Source: Hexactinellida sp. DTS-2022 (Eukaryota; Porifera; Hexactinellida). Taken from it: 64,000 nucleotides of DNA. The stretch's first letter is position 1, and each line of letters starts with the position of its first letter. The notes beneath the pieces were generated by a model. It was given only the letters and a program-made list of their open reading frames with translations. It made no database searches and was not told where the DNA came from. The DNA is taken from positions 1,488,001-1,552,000 of the forward strand of contig JAPNXP010000005.1 of the NCBI GenBank assembly GCA_028753945.1. The letters are read 5' to 3'. The position numbers were made by a program, and so were the translations under genes. Shown here piece after piece: positions 1 through 11,039 of the stretch.

Positions 1-100
1 ATTTGTCCGAATCGTAACTTGGAATATTGTCATTTGTCCGAATCGTATTTTGGAATATTGTCATTTGTCCGAATCGTAATTTGGAATATCTATATATAAT
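1..100. repeat. 31-bp tandem array, left flank of MULE remnant
   Basis: Just over three copies of a 31-bp unit containing TTTGTCCGAATCGTA and TTGGAATATTGTC run in from the window edge. The same unit recurs in reverse complement at 1735-2005, so the two arrays form inverted flanks around the broken MULE at 434-1333. I read them as subterminal repeats of that element (inference). The array is cut by the window edge. From 101 to 433 I see only AT-rich sequence with no supported gene. Confidence 0.8.
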
Positions 101-433
101 TATCCGGGATATGAGAATAACAAACTATATTATAGTATATCGTAATATCTGACTATCTAACTTATCTTAGATTAAACGAGATTTCACTATATTCAAGTTA
201 TAGTAGTTTTAATGCATGAATATGATATTGCTAAGAGAAGTAAATAATAATAGTAAGTTGTTAATACGTATAAGTAATTAATTAATCTGTGAATATTTCG
301 AAACGTGTCTATGTTGGATCGGCAAATTGGACATCCTCGCTCGAGATCAATGACTTGCAGACACAATCGCTGCAAAAGTTCGCATGCCTGCAGGGCATGA
401 AGATCCAAGTTGTTGTGCGAGGCGAGAGGCATA

Positions 434-1333
434 CTACACATAAACGCTTAGAAGTATTGGTGTTTGCTCCTCCGTGTCATCACCAGAATCTTCCGAATCG
501 CTAATTTGAATGTGTAGAATTGGAATGGTGCCAATCGTATGACTAATCGCTTGCAAGAACTCCCATGGTGTAAACTCTCCAAGACTAAGTTTATGTTTAA
601 GAAACGCCCTTTGTTCATCATTTCTTAAACTAGTTGTCTTCCTGCTCCGACTAATTTCTCTTCCCGATCGTATTCTTCCGATGTCACTGTCCACATCCAA
701 GATAACTTCATTTATGTAGGACATGAAAGTCCATATTCTTGGATGACTAGTCCTTATTCTGGATCTCAGTTTCGAATGATAGCTCTCGGCACCATTATTT
801 GTAGTAATACTCAACTCATAGATTGATAATTCCTCAGAGGGTGTTTGAATCAACCAATGCTTTCTGACATAATTCTTTAACTTTGTCAAAAGTACTGCTT
901 CTGTATTTTCTAGAGTTGGTGTAGGGATTAATGTGAATGTTGGGTATTTGGGATGTGTTTTTCTCCTAGCACGATACATCGACGATTCGCACTCCGCAAA
1001 GAAATTTCACGTGCACATAAATCGTTCCTAGTAACTTCATCGAATACCTCCCTTAGACCTGTTGTTTCCACCTGCTTGGCAACCGTTTTGCATTTGGTTT
1101 TGAGCTTATAAATCAGCTTTGTAGGCATCAACATCATGAATATGTTCCTTCATAGGGATTATCAAATTTCTAGCACGATTTATTTTACCAGTTCCCTTAC
1201 AACCACACCTAAAGATTGCGCACTTTAAGTAAATATATTTCTCAGTAATTTTTGACTGAACATACTTGTGTCCGTCAGTCGATGTCAGAATATTTCCTAT
1301 ACAGCGTTTGTACTCTTCAGAATTGAATTCCAT
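434..1333 (-). pseudogene. Degenerate MULE transposase with FLYWCH zinc finger
   Basis: Three minus-strand frames read in order as parts of one Mutator-like transposase. Frame 1333-1106 has a FLYWCH-type zinc finger: an YLKC aromatic-Cys pair, a second Cys pair CGC and a closing HIHD. Frame 1137-928 gives the linker FDEVTRND...AREISLRSANRR, which continues after a frameshift at about 975 as MYRARRKTHPKYP. Frame 979-434 then jumps to the C-terminal MULE region with TTNNGAESYHSKL and HPRIWTF. The core with the first two catalytic Asp (expected DGT and DFE motifs) is absent, so an internal deletion plus at least two frame changes make it non-functional. The longer relative at 62437-63862 keeps that core. 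The family is clear from domain order; activity is excluded. Confidence 0.72.
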
Positions 1334-1543
1334 AATGTCATATATATTGCGAAATGATTTCGAAGTTAATTATGGGAATTTTTTTATACTGATAAGATGA
1401 ATTGATATTTCTAATAATTGATTCGCGAAAATCAAAATATTATGAAATTGCAGTTGTACTGATTCATAACGTGTGATAAATAGACAATGTTTGTTTTTCC
1501 TATACTAGTATCATGTTACAAATATATATTTTATTTATCAATA

Positions 1544-1727
1544 CAGGTAAACCTCCCAAAGCGGCACCCATCGGGAGAATGATATTGTGCCGCTTCTCGG
1601 AGGTTGCCGCTTTGGGAGGTTGCTCGTAAGGTAAAACTCCCAAAGCGGCACCCATCGGGAGAATGATTTTGTGCCGCTTCTCGGAGGTTGCCGCTACTCG
1701 GAGGTGCCGCTTTGGGAGGTTTACCTG
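1544..1727. mobile_element. 184-bp pogo/Tc-like MITE, copy 1
   Basis: The element is bounded by CAGGTAAACCTCCCAAAGCG and its reverse complement and flanked by TA on both sides, as expected for Tc1/mariner/pogo non-autonomous elements. It is unusually GC-rich and made internally of repeated CGGCACC/GGTGCCG and TCGGAGG blocks. A copy of exactly the same length lies in opposite orientation at 10856-11039. No protein is encoded. Confidence 0.8.
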
Positions 1728-1734
1728 TAAACAC

Positions 1735-2005
1735 TTTTCGGACAAATGACAATAATCCAAAAATACGATTCGGACAAAATGACAATATTCCAAGTTACGA
1801 TTCGGACAAATGACAATATTCCAAATTACGATTCGGACAAATGACATTATTCCAAAATACGATTCGGACAAATGACAATATTTCAAGTTACGATTCGGAC
1901 AAGTGACAATATTCCAAAATACGATTCGGGCAAATGACAATATTCCAAATTACGATTCGGACAAACGCCAGTTAACGCTTTTCGGACAAATGACAACTTA
2001 CAAAT
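1735..2005. repeat. 31-bp tandem array, right flank of MULE remnant
   Basis: About eight copies of a 31-bp unit with CGGACAAATGACAATATTCC and ACGATT. It is the reverse complement of the array at 1-100. Units differ by point changes such as AAATTACG, AAAATACG and AAGTTACG. Together with the left array this gives the MULE remnant long inverted, internally tandem termini. Confidence 0.8.
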
Positions 2006-2837
2006 TCGGGTAATGCATGCGCCTCCACAGAACGAGTTAATTAGAATTACATATGTCATATATCTGTTGTAGGCGAAATTGAGTACCAGGCGAGATTGAG
2101 TCTCAATCTCGCCTGAAACTCAATTTCGCCTACGAGTGTCAGGCGAGATTGAGTACCAGGCGAAATGGAGTCATAATACTTATAGAAAATTTTGAACTAA
2201 ATATTATGGGTTGTTGAAAATTGATTATATCCCAGATCTAATCCAGTTATTCGTTCACTTATCATACTAGGTAAACAAAGTATGCTGAATACGAATTTGA
2301 CACTCACAAGTTTCTAATACAAATATTTATTGTTGTTATTGACAATATAGGTAAACAAGTTTGTAAAATATTAGAATTTACATAGAGATTAGACGATTAT
2401 TTTAAGTAATTGCATATGCTAAATACGAATTTAGAATTAACTACTTGCAAATAAGGGCTGTTTGTTGTTAAAGTTGGGGAATTAATGACTAAGAATAAGA
2501 TTGAGATTTTAAATTATAAGTAAGTAAGCAAACAAGTATCATATAGTTACGTATATAGATTAATATTGAAGACTTGACAAAATGAATACGAATCCTTTTG
2601 TAAGTTAATTATATTGCGGTGTAAAGTGTAAATTATACATGATAATTAATTAAGTGGAATAGTTAAGTATTCCCTAGCAAAAGCGAACGAGATTATACTG
2701 TAGGCTCGTATTGCCTCCTAATAAATATTTATCCTAATCTACTCGCGAATTCAAACCATTTAACTCAAGCCACCAGTTTAATCTCCAATACATATAATTT
2801 TCAATACATTCACCATAAACAGAACATAATTAATCGC

Positions 2838-2952
2838 GACACATTCTCAAATTAATGTTGAGTTTATTGATAAGCTGGTTGTGTTGTTAGTTGGTTTAAT
2901 AGCTGGTTTTGCTGTTAAATCAGCTTATCAATATCACTCAGTTGAGAATGTA
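2838..2952. repeat. Inverted-repeat (MITE-like) hairpin
   Basis: The ends ACATTCTCAA and TTGAGAATGT pair, and a second inner pair ATTGATAAGCTG/CAGCTTATCAAT extends the hairpin. The total is about 115 bp, inside the 4.3-kb element. No TSD was resolved. Confidence 0.55.
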
Positions 2953-3032
2953 TAGTGAGTAAATGAGTAATTACCTTCTAATTATGTAGTAAATGTGTTT
3001 AAATGTGCATCTATAAATTAACAATACAAAGG

Positions 3033-3178
3033 CGTAGGCTCTGGTATGGTTGGTAGGGCCATGGACATACAAAAGTTTGCCAACTGAATCACCAATGGGC
3101 AATGATCTCACAATGTCACCGTAATGGACTAACCTATGGGCCCTACTAATCCCATTCCGAGACTACGTCAAACTCCGT
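3033..3178. repeat. Imperfect ~145-bp hairpin
   Basis: The ends pair roughly (GTAGGCTCTGG against the GAGACTAC side) and the inner GGTAGGGCCAT/ATGGGCCCTAC pair more closely. It looks like a decayed MITE; nothing is encoded. From 3180 to 4170 I see AT-rich sequence without a recognisable gene or element. Confidence 0.4.
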
Positions 3179-4170
3179 ATGTGGGAATTCTCCGAATCTA
3201 AGATGTTGACATTTTTCAGACTACTTTCTCAATATTGGAAAAATAGTGTAAAAATAACAATTGTTATAATATGCAACCAGAGATGGGGCCAAATCCCTAG
3301 GGAATTAGAGTATTAAAGATTTTAAGATTAATCCCAGTCCATTCAGAAGGGATTGGGAATTAATCAGAAAATTTCAAACTCAAGGTCAGTGTGTGGGAAT
3401 TAAGGAACTTCTAAATGATATTATTTCGAAACTGCTCTGAATTGGTGAATGACAAATAGGACATGTTAATCCAAGTTATTTTATTTAATGCTGCAATCTA
3501 CACAAATTTGCATGTCTACAGGGTCTGAAAGTAATTTCGTTTCTCGTACCTTCAAACAAACATACAAATGTGTATTGTAATTATATGTAATATAAATTAT
3601 ATTATTGATAATAAATAATTATTTAGAAGCTTCATTATACTTTACTTTCACTAAGTAATATAATCTTTGGACAGGTGCGAAGTCAGCCCTAACTATAGTG
3701 GGTGTCAAGTGCGTAGGAGTAAGTATAGCCAGCGACCCTAATGGGGCTCAGCAGAAAACCTCTTACACACTAAGAGGCCTTGTTAAATGTAAATTCAGGA
3801 GCACTTTCTATAAAAAAGGTGCTATGTAACAACTGAAAAAGAAATAGCACAGTACATATATTGACTGTGAAAGCTAACTAATATGATTACATTCTTGAGC
3901 TTAGCTGTGGACGCAATTGCAATTGCATCTCTTACGAAAAAGAGCACAACCCTTAGTATATTGATTATCTTTCTTTTGGATACAAACAACTTGTGACCTT
4001 CAGATGTTCTATATTTTGAACAGCGATTTTATTTATATTGAGTCAAAGTAAAATCCATGTTAATTAAATATCTATTACTAAATAGCATTAATAATATTTC
4101 TAATACGTATTCTATTATTAGCTAATACATCATCATGTTTAAATAAAACACAAGATCTGAAAAGTACATA

Positions 4171-4272
4171 CAGTCAACTCAGCTTAATAGAGCCACCTCG
4201 GGACCAGTTTGTTTTGACCCGATTAAGCGGAGAAACCGATTAACCGGTGGCTCTATTAAGCGGAGTTGACTG
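4171..4272. mobile_element. 102-bp pogo-like MITE
   Basis: The element begins CAGTCAACTC, ends GAGTTGACTG and is flanked by TA on both sides. It is nearly all inverted repeat, with TTAATAGAGCCACC pairing with GGTGGCTCTATTAA. A related, truncated copy is at 54817-54986. TA target and CAGT ends fit the pogo/Tigger group. Confidence 0.8.
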
Positions 4273-4640
4273 TATATCAACAAATATTGTGTTGAGTGAA
4301 AACATAAATATATTACAACTGTTATTGAATACTCACATTAGACACTACGATAATTACTCACATTAGACACTACGATAATTTTTGTGAGTATGTGTCACAC
4401 ATACTCACAAAGAACTATTGTGCTTTTAATATAGAGATTATTGTACAGAGATTATACTACAGTGTAGGACTCAGTATTATAAAGTATTACTCCATAAGTA
4501 GTCATTAACTAATACATTTCGCAATTTGGGCAAGTAGAAACAGTGTAGTTACAGAAAATATATAATGTGATCATTGTAGTGATGAGAAATGGATTTATGA
4601 TAATCTTTTCCAACAAATTCAGATATTTTTAATTAGCTTA

Positions 4641-4911
4641 CAGTACTTCCTCGCTAATCCCAACAAGAGGTGTTCCGATTCAAAAAATCTGTTCCGATTA
4701 GTGAATTCGTTCGGATTAGTGAAGTGTAAATACATTTTCTATTGGCCTCTATAGCATGAGATTCCAATAATTTGGATCAAACTTGTGCAAACCTTTTTAA
4801 TCCAAACTAAACATGTAGTATACTACCTAAATAATTGTCTGAGACTTATTAATTTATAATTCCATTGTAATAATCGTTGGATCTCCTGTTCGGACTAGCG
4901 AGGATGTACTG
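4641..4911. mobile_element. 271-bp pogo-like MITE
   Basis: The termini CAGTACTTCCTCGCTAATCC and (reverse complement) CAGTACATCCTCGCTAGTCC match at 18 of 20 bases and are flanked by TA. The interior is AT-rich and non-coding. A fragment of the same family end lies near 48085-48123. Confidence 0.8.
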
Positions 4912-4991
4912 TAAGATAATTTCCAAATAATACTGCTGATTATCAACAGACCGGCTAACTGGTTACGAAATCTGGAACCGCTTAACTAAAC

Positions 4992-5033
4992 TTAACTGTT
5001 GCTATTAAATATCGATTTAATAGCAACAGTTAA
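4992..5033. repeat. Perfect 19-bp-arm palindrome
   Basis: TTAACTGTTGCTATTAAAT is followed by a 4-base spacer and its exact reverse complement. Outer ACCGCTTAAC/GTTAAGCGGT extends the foldback. The surroundings (about 4940-5160 and 5430-5650) repeat GGTTAACCG motifs, so the palindrome probably belongs to a decayed terminal-inverted-repeat element. Confidence 0.6.
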
Positions 5034-5757
5034 GCGGTTAGCCAGCCGGTTAACAAATCCAGCCTTGTATAAACAATAGTTAAGGGTGAGGTTGGTTACC
5101 CGTTTGGGTCCACGGTTACGATTGTCTTCACACTACGATTAACCGGTTAACCGCCACTGAAAGTTTTAACAAAATATATAAACATTTCTCAGAAGATATC
5201 TAAATTGTAGTAACGGAAAAGACATTCTTTTAGCCAAGTACTCTATAAGTACAATTAACATACGTACTAGTTTATCACTTCAGATTACTTAACACTGTGT
5301 TGTCACCAAAATATATCATGTGACTATGGGTAATAAGTTACTAATAACTTAATAAGATAAACAATTATTATATTCTGAACAAAATGCGTGCAAATTCACA
5401 CTGTTATCCAAAAATTTGTACTTCTAATTGTAATATTAACATATCGGTTAACTGATCACTAAAATCCGTAACAGTTAACTGGATTAGCGGCTGTTAACCG
5501 AATCCAGCCTTGATTTAATATTTTCTGAAGGACGAAATGTAGGTAAGGAATAAAAACAAGCTGAACCTTACTAATTATGTAGTATAAATAAATGTTATAC
5601 TGTATTGATCAGCATGGACGGTTAACCGTGGCGAGAAATTGAATCGTAACCTTAGCCCCAGAATTTACCATTGAATAAAATATTGGGAACAACAAGATAC
5701 TCTCCCCTGACTTGAGGGTGGGGTCGACACCTCCCTCCTGACGCTATACAGTAAGTG

Positions 5758-5893
5758 CATAGGCGTCGTAAATGCAAAGGTCAACCCTTCGGGCCGCCCG
5801 GAAATTCCGGGTAATGTCCGGGTAAACTCCGGGTATAGTATTAGTGCATAGGGGCAACCCTTCCGGGCACCTGGGCGGGTTACGACGCCTATG
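5758..5893. mobile_element. 136-bp hAT-type MITE with perfect 8-bp TSD
   Basis: The element begins CATAGGCGTCGTAAA, ends in the closely matching inverted sequence TTACGACGCCTATG, and is bounded by the exact duplication AGTAAGTG at 5750-5757 and 5894-5901. The interior is GC-rich with CCGGGTAA/CCCGGACA-type blocks. A 167-bp sister is at 31027-31193 with its own TSD. An 8-bp TSD is diagnostic of hAT-like transposition. It is nested in the 4.3-kb element and is therefore younger. Confidence 0.9.
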
Positions 5894-6374
5894 AGTAAGT
5901 GGCTTAGAAATTAGTATGTATCTCAAATATAAGTGTCACTAAGTGTCTCTTTAACAACAAACAGCCCTTATTTGCAAGTACATATGTAGTTAATTCTAAA
6001 TTCGTATTCAGCATATGCAATTACTTAAAATAATCATCTAAAGCTAGTCTCTAGGCCGGTAAATTCTAATATTTTACAAACTTGTTTACCTATATTGTCA
6101 ATAACAACAACAAATAGACATAATATAAATTTGTGAGTGTCAAATTCGTATTCAGCATACTTGTTTATCTAGTAATAAAATCATTTGGAAGTGAACAAAT
6201 AGCGGGATTAGATCTGGATATAATTAATTTTTAACAACCCATAATATTTAGTCAAACATTTTCTATATAAGAATTACTCAATCTCGCCTGGTACTCAATC
6301 TCGACTAGGCGAGAATGAGTTTCAGGCGAGATTGAGACTCAATCTCGCCTGGTACTCAATTTCGCCTGCGACAT

Positions 6375-6635
6375 ATCCATTGTGGAAGAATATTCTCGCA
6401 GAAATAAATATAATCACTTGATCTGTCTTTGTTATGGAATGTAAAATCTTAGTTTCAATTAGAAAATAGAAGCCATCTCACAAGTTGAATCAACATAATA
6501 ATAACGAGTTGAAACAATAGAATTTGATTTTAACACTTTCAATTGAACTGAAGTGTTAGTAAACAAACGAAACTTGCAACTCAATTGTGGCACAAAAGAA
6601 GCCCAATTTGAAAATACGTGCACTGTCAAAACTTG
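6375..6635. repeat. Megarepeat fragment
   Basis: This piece matches the stretch of the megarepeat that begins ATTCTCGC.GAAATAAATATA and runs through CAATTGTGGCACAAA. It shows the megarepeat once extended left of the main array. It is cut on the left by the 4.3-kb element and on the right by a hAT-like element. Confidence 0.7.
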
Positions 6636-7293
6636 TAGAGCTGTACCGGATTAGAGATTCTCTACTCCGGCCGGATCCGGATATCCGGTGCACAATTATC
6701 CGGTTATCCGGCTAACAAGGGTGGGGTTGGTTAACCGATCTGAGGCCACGGTAACAATTCGATTTCTCGCCACGATTAACCGGTTAACCGCCCATCCTAC
6801 TCAATACAATAAATCCTTTATAAAAATTTGATTATACTACAGAATAAGACTCAGCTGTATAAAGTATAACCGCATAAGTATATTAACTGATACATTTCGT
6901 ACTTTAAGTGAATTTAAATCAACGTTGTCTAAGAAAATTTCTTCTTTGGTGATGAGAAATGGATTTAGGACTAACATATTTTGAATATGTATTTGACAAA
7001 TGAAACCTTAATATCACATCAAGAACAAGTTCTGATTATTCATAATTAATTTGTACATATACTAAGCTTGTGTTTTTTTAGGGAGGCTTCTAAAATAATT
7101 TATGTGATTCCACAATTGATACAGTATATGAATATACTTTCAATCGCATTCACCTTTGGTAAATAAGATCTTTTCAATAACATATTTATTTTCGATTCCT
7201 ATATATTATAGCTTGAAAGGTGGCATTTTTTTATCAATCCCAGCATGAGTGTAATTTGGCATTTTTCTCACTATCTAAGAACGATTCTTTCAG
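6636..7293. mobile_element. hAT-like 'CCGGATATCC' element, left part
   Basis: It begins TAGAGCTGTACCGGATTAG, like the complete element at 15166-16035, and from about 6975 follows the body of that element (TATGTATTTGACAAATGAAA onward). Between about 6715 and 6970 it carries extra sequence with GGTTAACCG motifs, apparently a nested insertion. The right end is missing: the sequence passes directly into the hairpin-headed element at about 7293. Non-coding. Confidence 0.6.
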
Positions 7294-7955
7294 AGTAATT
7301 TCTAACCTGGGATTTCTACTAGAAATGAAATTAAGTTAAGTAATCTAGGATTTTAGTTCTGCCAAACGATGATATGTATCATGTTAATTATTGCTATCAA
7401 TTAAATTAAATAATTCAGTAACCCAGCTCCTGCAAAAAGAATTGTTTATTGAGATGTATAAATGTTTATTACTATTAAATCGAATATTTTGCAACCCTGA
7501 ATTTACCATTATTATGCAGAGATTAAATCCAGAGTTGGTTAATTACTTTACAATACAATTTACAGAAATAAATTAATTGCGTATAATTTACCAACACAGG
7601 TCTCAATTTATTTGAGCTAACAGGCTAACGTTTTAATATAGCTGAACGAGCTACCCTTAAGAATTATTGAGCTATTAATTAACTAATAATTAATAACTAT
7701 TGAGCAATGAGAATAACTTACTCAACATAATTCCCAAAACAAATTATAGTAATCACAACCCAAAATGAATTTTAGGCACGCGTTATTAAGTAATAGTGTG
7801 TAATTCACTAGCCACAGGTGAACTCATTAGTATTATTATAGCCTTTTGGGAAGGGAAAGGCCGCGAAGCGGCCGTTAATTGTATCGCGTAGTGCTAATAA
7901 CATGAAAGAACAAAAGTCGCGAAGCGACCAAGACCGAAGGGCTCGTATTATTAAA
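7293..7955 (-). mobile_element. Hairpin-headed element, copy H1 (truncated)
   Basis: Read on the minus strand it begins ACGAGCCCTTCGGTCTTGG and then runs through strong GC hairpins, including GTCGC-TTC-GCGAC and GGCCGC-TTC-GCGGCC, before an AT-rich body. The body matches the first ~680 bp of the longer copy at 39993-43434 and continues across the point where that copy carries a 2-kb insertion, so H1 shows the empty site. No protein is encoded; the 61-codon open frame at 7391 is not conserved in the sister copy. The class is unknown. Confidence 0.65.
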
Positions 7956-8075
7956 TCTCAATTGTTGGTAAACGAATGTTATAATTGGTAAACAAATGTT
8001 ATAATAGGTAAACCGTAAACAAGTATGGTGATTTCGAATTTCGTATTTACAAATTTATAATATCAATAATTATTA

Positions 8076-8305
8076 CTGTGCCGACTATACTATAGTATAG
8101 TGGCCCAGTTCTAATCTTAGTGCTTTGGTATATTATTACAGTGCCGACAATACTATAGTATAGTGACCCAGTATTGGAATCACTGTATTTATTATTACTG
8201 TGCCGACTATACTATAGTATAGTGGCCCAGTTCTAATCTCACTGCCTTTATTACTGTGCCGACTATACTATAGTATAGTGGCCCAGTATTGGAATCACTG
8301 CCTTT
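8076..8305 (-). repeat. Palindrome array A (4 units)
   Basis: Four copies of the ~58-bp unit with the palindromic core ACTATACTATAGTATAGT, here in minus orientation (ACTGTGCCGAC precedes the core). The array ends in TTATTATTATTATT and passes into the slot border of a minus-oriented megarepeat unit (CTCCGTAGCAGGTGCCCTGG). Confidence 0.85.
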
Positions 8306-9172
8306 ATTATTATTATTATTTCTCCGTAGCAGGTGCCCTGGCCACACCTGTATACATTAAGGGCTGAAACTTGGCATGTAGTTGCGGAGGGACCGTCTAA
8401 TTTGAACCTGGGGTTACGATTTTTTATCAAATGATTTCAACACCTATTTAAACTAATTATAGCTCATAGCATTAAATAATTAATAGTTAACTTGAAAAAT
8501 TTTACATATACAGATAGAGAATTAAATTCTACACCTTTTGGCAATTCGCAAATGTTCAACTTAGCCTAAGGTTTGTGCCATAATTGGGGTGCCAATCTCC
8601 TGTGTTTCCTCACACTTCAGATTCAGTAAACTGTTAAATCTAATTCTATTGTTTCAACTTGTAATAATTTTATTGATTTAACTTGTAAAATCTTACTCTA
8701 TTGATTCAACTCGCGATAATTATATTGATTTAACTTATAAATTCCAGCTGGCTTATATTTAATTCTAGTATTAGTTTACAATGGATTAAATTAATTAATA
8801 TAATATAAGGAATTTGTTGACTCAACTCAACCAACCATGGATAACATTGCTAAAATAAATAAATAATAATATAACTTATTATCAATACATAATGAATGAA
8901 TGGCATTAATTCTAGTATTACTATACAATGGATTAAATTAAATTATATAATATAAGGAATTTGTTGACTCAACTCAACCAACCGTGGATAACATTGCTAA
9001 AATAAATTACTACTAATATATTTTATTATCAATACAAAATGAATGAATGGCAATAAACTCTAGATGGTTTATGATAGAAACAAACTTCAAATGCACACAA
9101 TCGTTCCTTGTGACTCCGACCACTTAACAAATGGTTCTTCACACCTTGGGCGTTGATGACTTTTCGGAAAAA

Positions 9173-9291
9173 AATCCAAAATTGCAGCCTGCGCCGACAG
9201 CATGTACCTTTGGAGGCACCATCAATAAACAACCAACAAAATATAGTGCCAGCAAAGGAACATGCGTCGGCACAGGCTGCAATTTTGGATT
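9173..9291. repeat. Representative 118-bp hairpin module
   Basis: One of 29 copies. Arms run from AATCCAAAATTGCAGCC through GCCGAC(A)GCATGT.CCTTTGG to GGCACTAT, then a ~20-bp loop, then the inverted arm ending GGCTGCAATTTTGGATT, giving arms of about 48 bp. Other copies: 10015-10131, 11461-11581, 12159-12276, 13032-13150, 13858-13975, 16041-16158, 17247-17365, 18074-18191, 20257-20374, 21464-21582, 22341-22456, 23184-23301, 24648-24765, 26000-26116, 28200-28318, 29791-29906, 30985-31276 (interrupted), 32583-32699, 33296-33414, 34543-34661, 35965-36083, 37391-37510, 39072-39188, 43981-44098, 44827-44945, 46121-46239, 46974-47090, 60385-60508. Arms stay complementary while copies vary (for example GCCTGTGCC versus GCTGTGCC). 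Confidence 0.9.
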
Positions 9292-10450
9292 TTTTTTTTC
9301 TCCTTAGACGGTGCCCTGGCCAGAGCTTTATAATTGATGGGCTGAAACTAGGCATGTAGGTGCGATGGGACTGTCTAATTTGCACCTGGGGTTACGATTT
9401 TTAATTAACACATTTTGGACACAACTTTAACACCTTTCAAAATTTGTCTGGTCCATAACTCAAAAATGTTTTACAAAACCCCCAAATTTTATTTCATATT
9501 TGGATTCATCTTAAAATTATGCGTCTGTTGGGAGAAGAAAACTTTCAAAAATGGCTTTAATTTTTGCCATAAATAGGGGTTGAAATTTCTTTGTTTACTC
9601 ACACTTCAATTTCAGTAAAAGTGTTAAATCTAATTCTATTGTTTCAACTTGTAATAATTATATTGATTTAACTTGTTAAATCCTACTCAACTGATTCAAC
9701 TTGCGATAATTATATTGATTTAACTTATAAATTCCAACTGGCTTCTATTTAATTATAGTATTACTATACAATGGATTAAATATAATATAATAATATAAGG
9801 AATTAGTTGACTAAACTCAAATCACCGTGGATAACATTGCTAAAATAACTAACTAATAATATAATTTATTATCAATACATAATGAATGAATGGCATTAAA
9901 CTCTAGATGGTTTATGATAGAAACAAACTTCAAATTTATCTACCATTCCTTGTGACTCGGACCAATTAACAAATGGTTCTTGACACCTTGAGGCGTTGAT
10001 GACTTGGCGAAAAAAATCCAAAATTGCAGCCTGTGCCGACAGCATGTTCCTTTGGAGGCACTATCAATAAACCACCAACAAATATAGTGCCACCAAAGGA
10101 ACATGCGTCGGCACAGCTGCAATTTTGGATTTTTTTTAACTTGTAATAATTATATTGATTTAACTTGTTAAATCCTACTCTATTGATTCAACTTGCCATA
10201 ATTAAATTGAATCAACTTATAAATTCCAGCTGGCTTCTATTTAATTGTAGCATTACTATACAATGGATTAAATTAATTTATATAAGGAATTTGTTGACTT
10301 TTACTCAACTCACAATGGATAACATTGCTAAAATAAATAAATAATAATTTAATTTATTATCAATAAGTAATGCATGAATGGCATTAAACTAAAGATGGTT
10401 TATGATAGAACCGTTAAGATTTTACATTCCACAACAACGACAGATTAAGT

Positions 10451-10635
10451 CAGGCTTTCATACAGGCAAAATTTCCCGCGCGCATAGATTAAGATTGAGC
10501 TCGCTCACACGCGCCTAAAATGCTCAATTAGTATTACGTCTATGGGAGCATCTCTCGATTTTCGCGCGCCTAGCAAAGTATTATTTTGAAATTACGCGCC
10601 TGGAGGCGCGTCGCATACGCCTGGATGAAACCCTG
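10451..10635. mobile_element. 185-bp hAT-type MITE with perfect 8-bp TSD
   Basis: The exact duplication GATTAAGT flanks it (10443-10450 and 10636-10643). The termini CAGGCTTTCATACAGGC and (reverse complement) CAGGGTTTCATCCAGGC match at 15 of 17. The interior is rich in GCGCGC and CGCCT blocks. The TSD copies rejoin as the usual megarepeat sequence CAGATTAAGTGATTATAT. A relative with its own TSD is at 62239-62436. Confidence 0.9.
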
Positions 10636-10855
10636 GATTAAGTGATTATATTTATTTCGGCGAGAATATTCTTGCACAATTAATGTACTGACGTAATTTA
10701 TTATAATTAATTCCTTTTGTATTTAACTTATAGAAGTTTCTAATTGGATTATTGGGGTTATCGAGTGCGCTGAATTCAAATATGATAGTGAAATTCAATT
10801 TAAATTAATAATAATTGCAAATAATTGAACTTAATTTAGTTTGATGTACATAATA

Positions 10856-11039
10856 CAGGTAAACCTCCCAAAGCGGCACCTCCGAGTAGCGGCAACCTCC
10901 GAGAAGCGGCACAAAATCATTCTCCCGATGGGTCCCGCTTTGGGAGTTTTACCTTACGAGCAACCTCCCAAAGCGGCAACCTCCGAGAAGCGGCACAAAA
11001 TCATTCTCCCGATGGGTGCCGCTTTGGGAGGTTTACCTG
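10856..11039. mobile_element. 184-bp pogo/Tc-like MITE, copy 2
   Basis: Same length and terminal sequence as 1544-1727 but in opposite orientation, again flanked by TA, and inserted in a megarepeat unit. Internal blocks are the reverse complement of copy 1 almost base for base, which indicates recent spread or gene conversion. Confidence 0.85.

Larger units (their letters stand above)
2062..6374. mobile_element. 4.3-kb non-coding element with ~420-bp inverted termini
   Basis: 2062-2480 and 5945-6374 are inverted copies of each other at roughly 90% identity by eye. The outer ~105 bp of each terminus is itself a cluster of direct and inverted copies of CAGGCGAGATTGAGT. The flanks are megarepeat sequence (AATTACATATGTCA on the left; a CATTGTGGAAGAATATTC type on the right), so the element sits inside an old megarepeat unit. 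The duplication CATATATC/ACATATCC is an imperfect 8-9-bp TSD candidate. The interior (2481-5944) has no credible ORF but holds smaller elements listed separately. Long TIRs with subterminal repeats suggest a non-autonomous MULE or foldback element (inference). Confidence 0.75.

Noticed and set aside
1500..1940. 146-codon minus-strand frame
   Set aside because: It runs through a MITE and a 31-bp tandem array. The peptide is periodic because the DNA is, not because a protein is encoded.
5744..5926. 60-codon minus-strand frame
   Set aside because: Lies almost wholly within the 136-bp hAT MITE bounded by a perfect 8-bp TSD.
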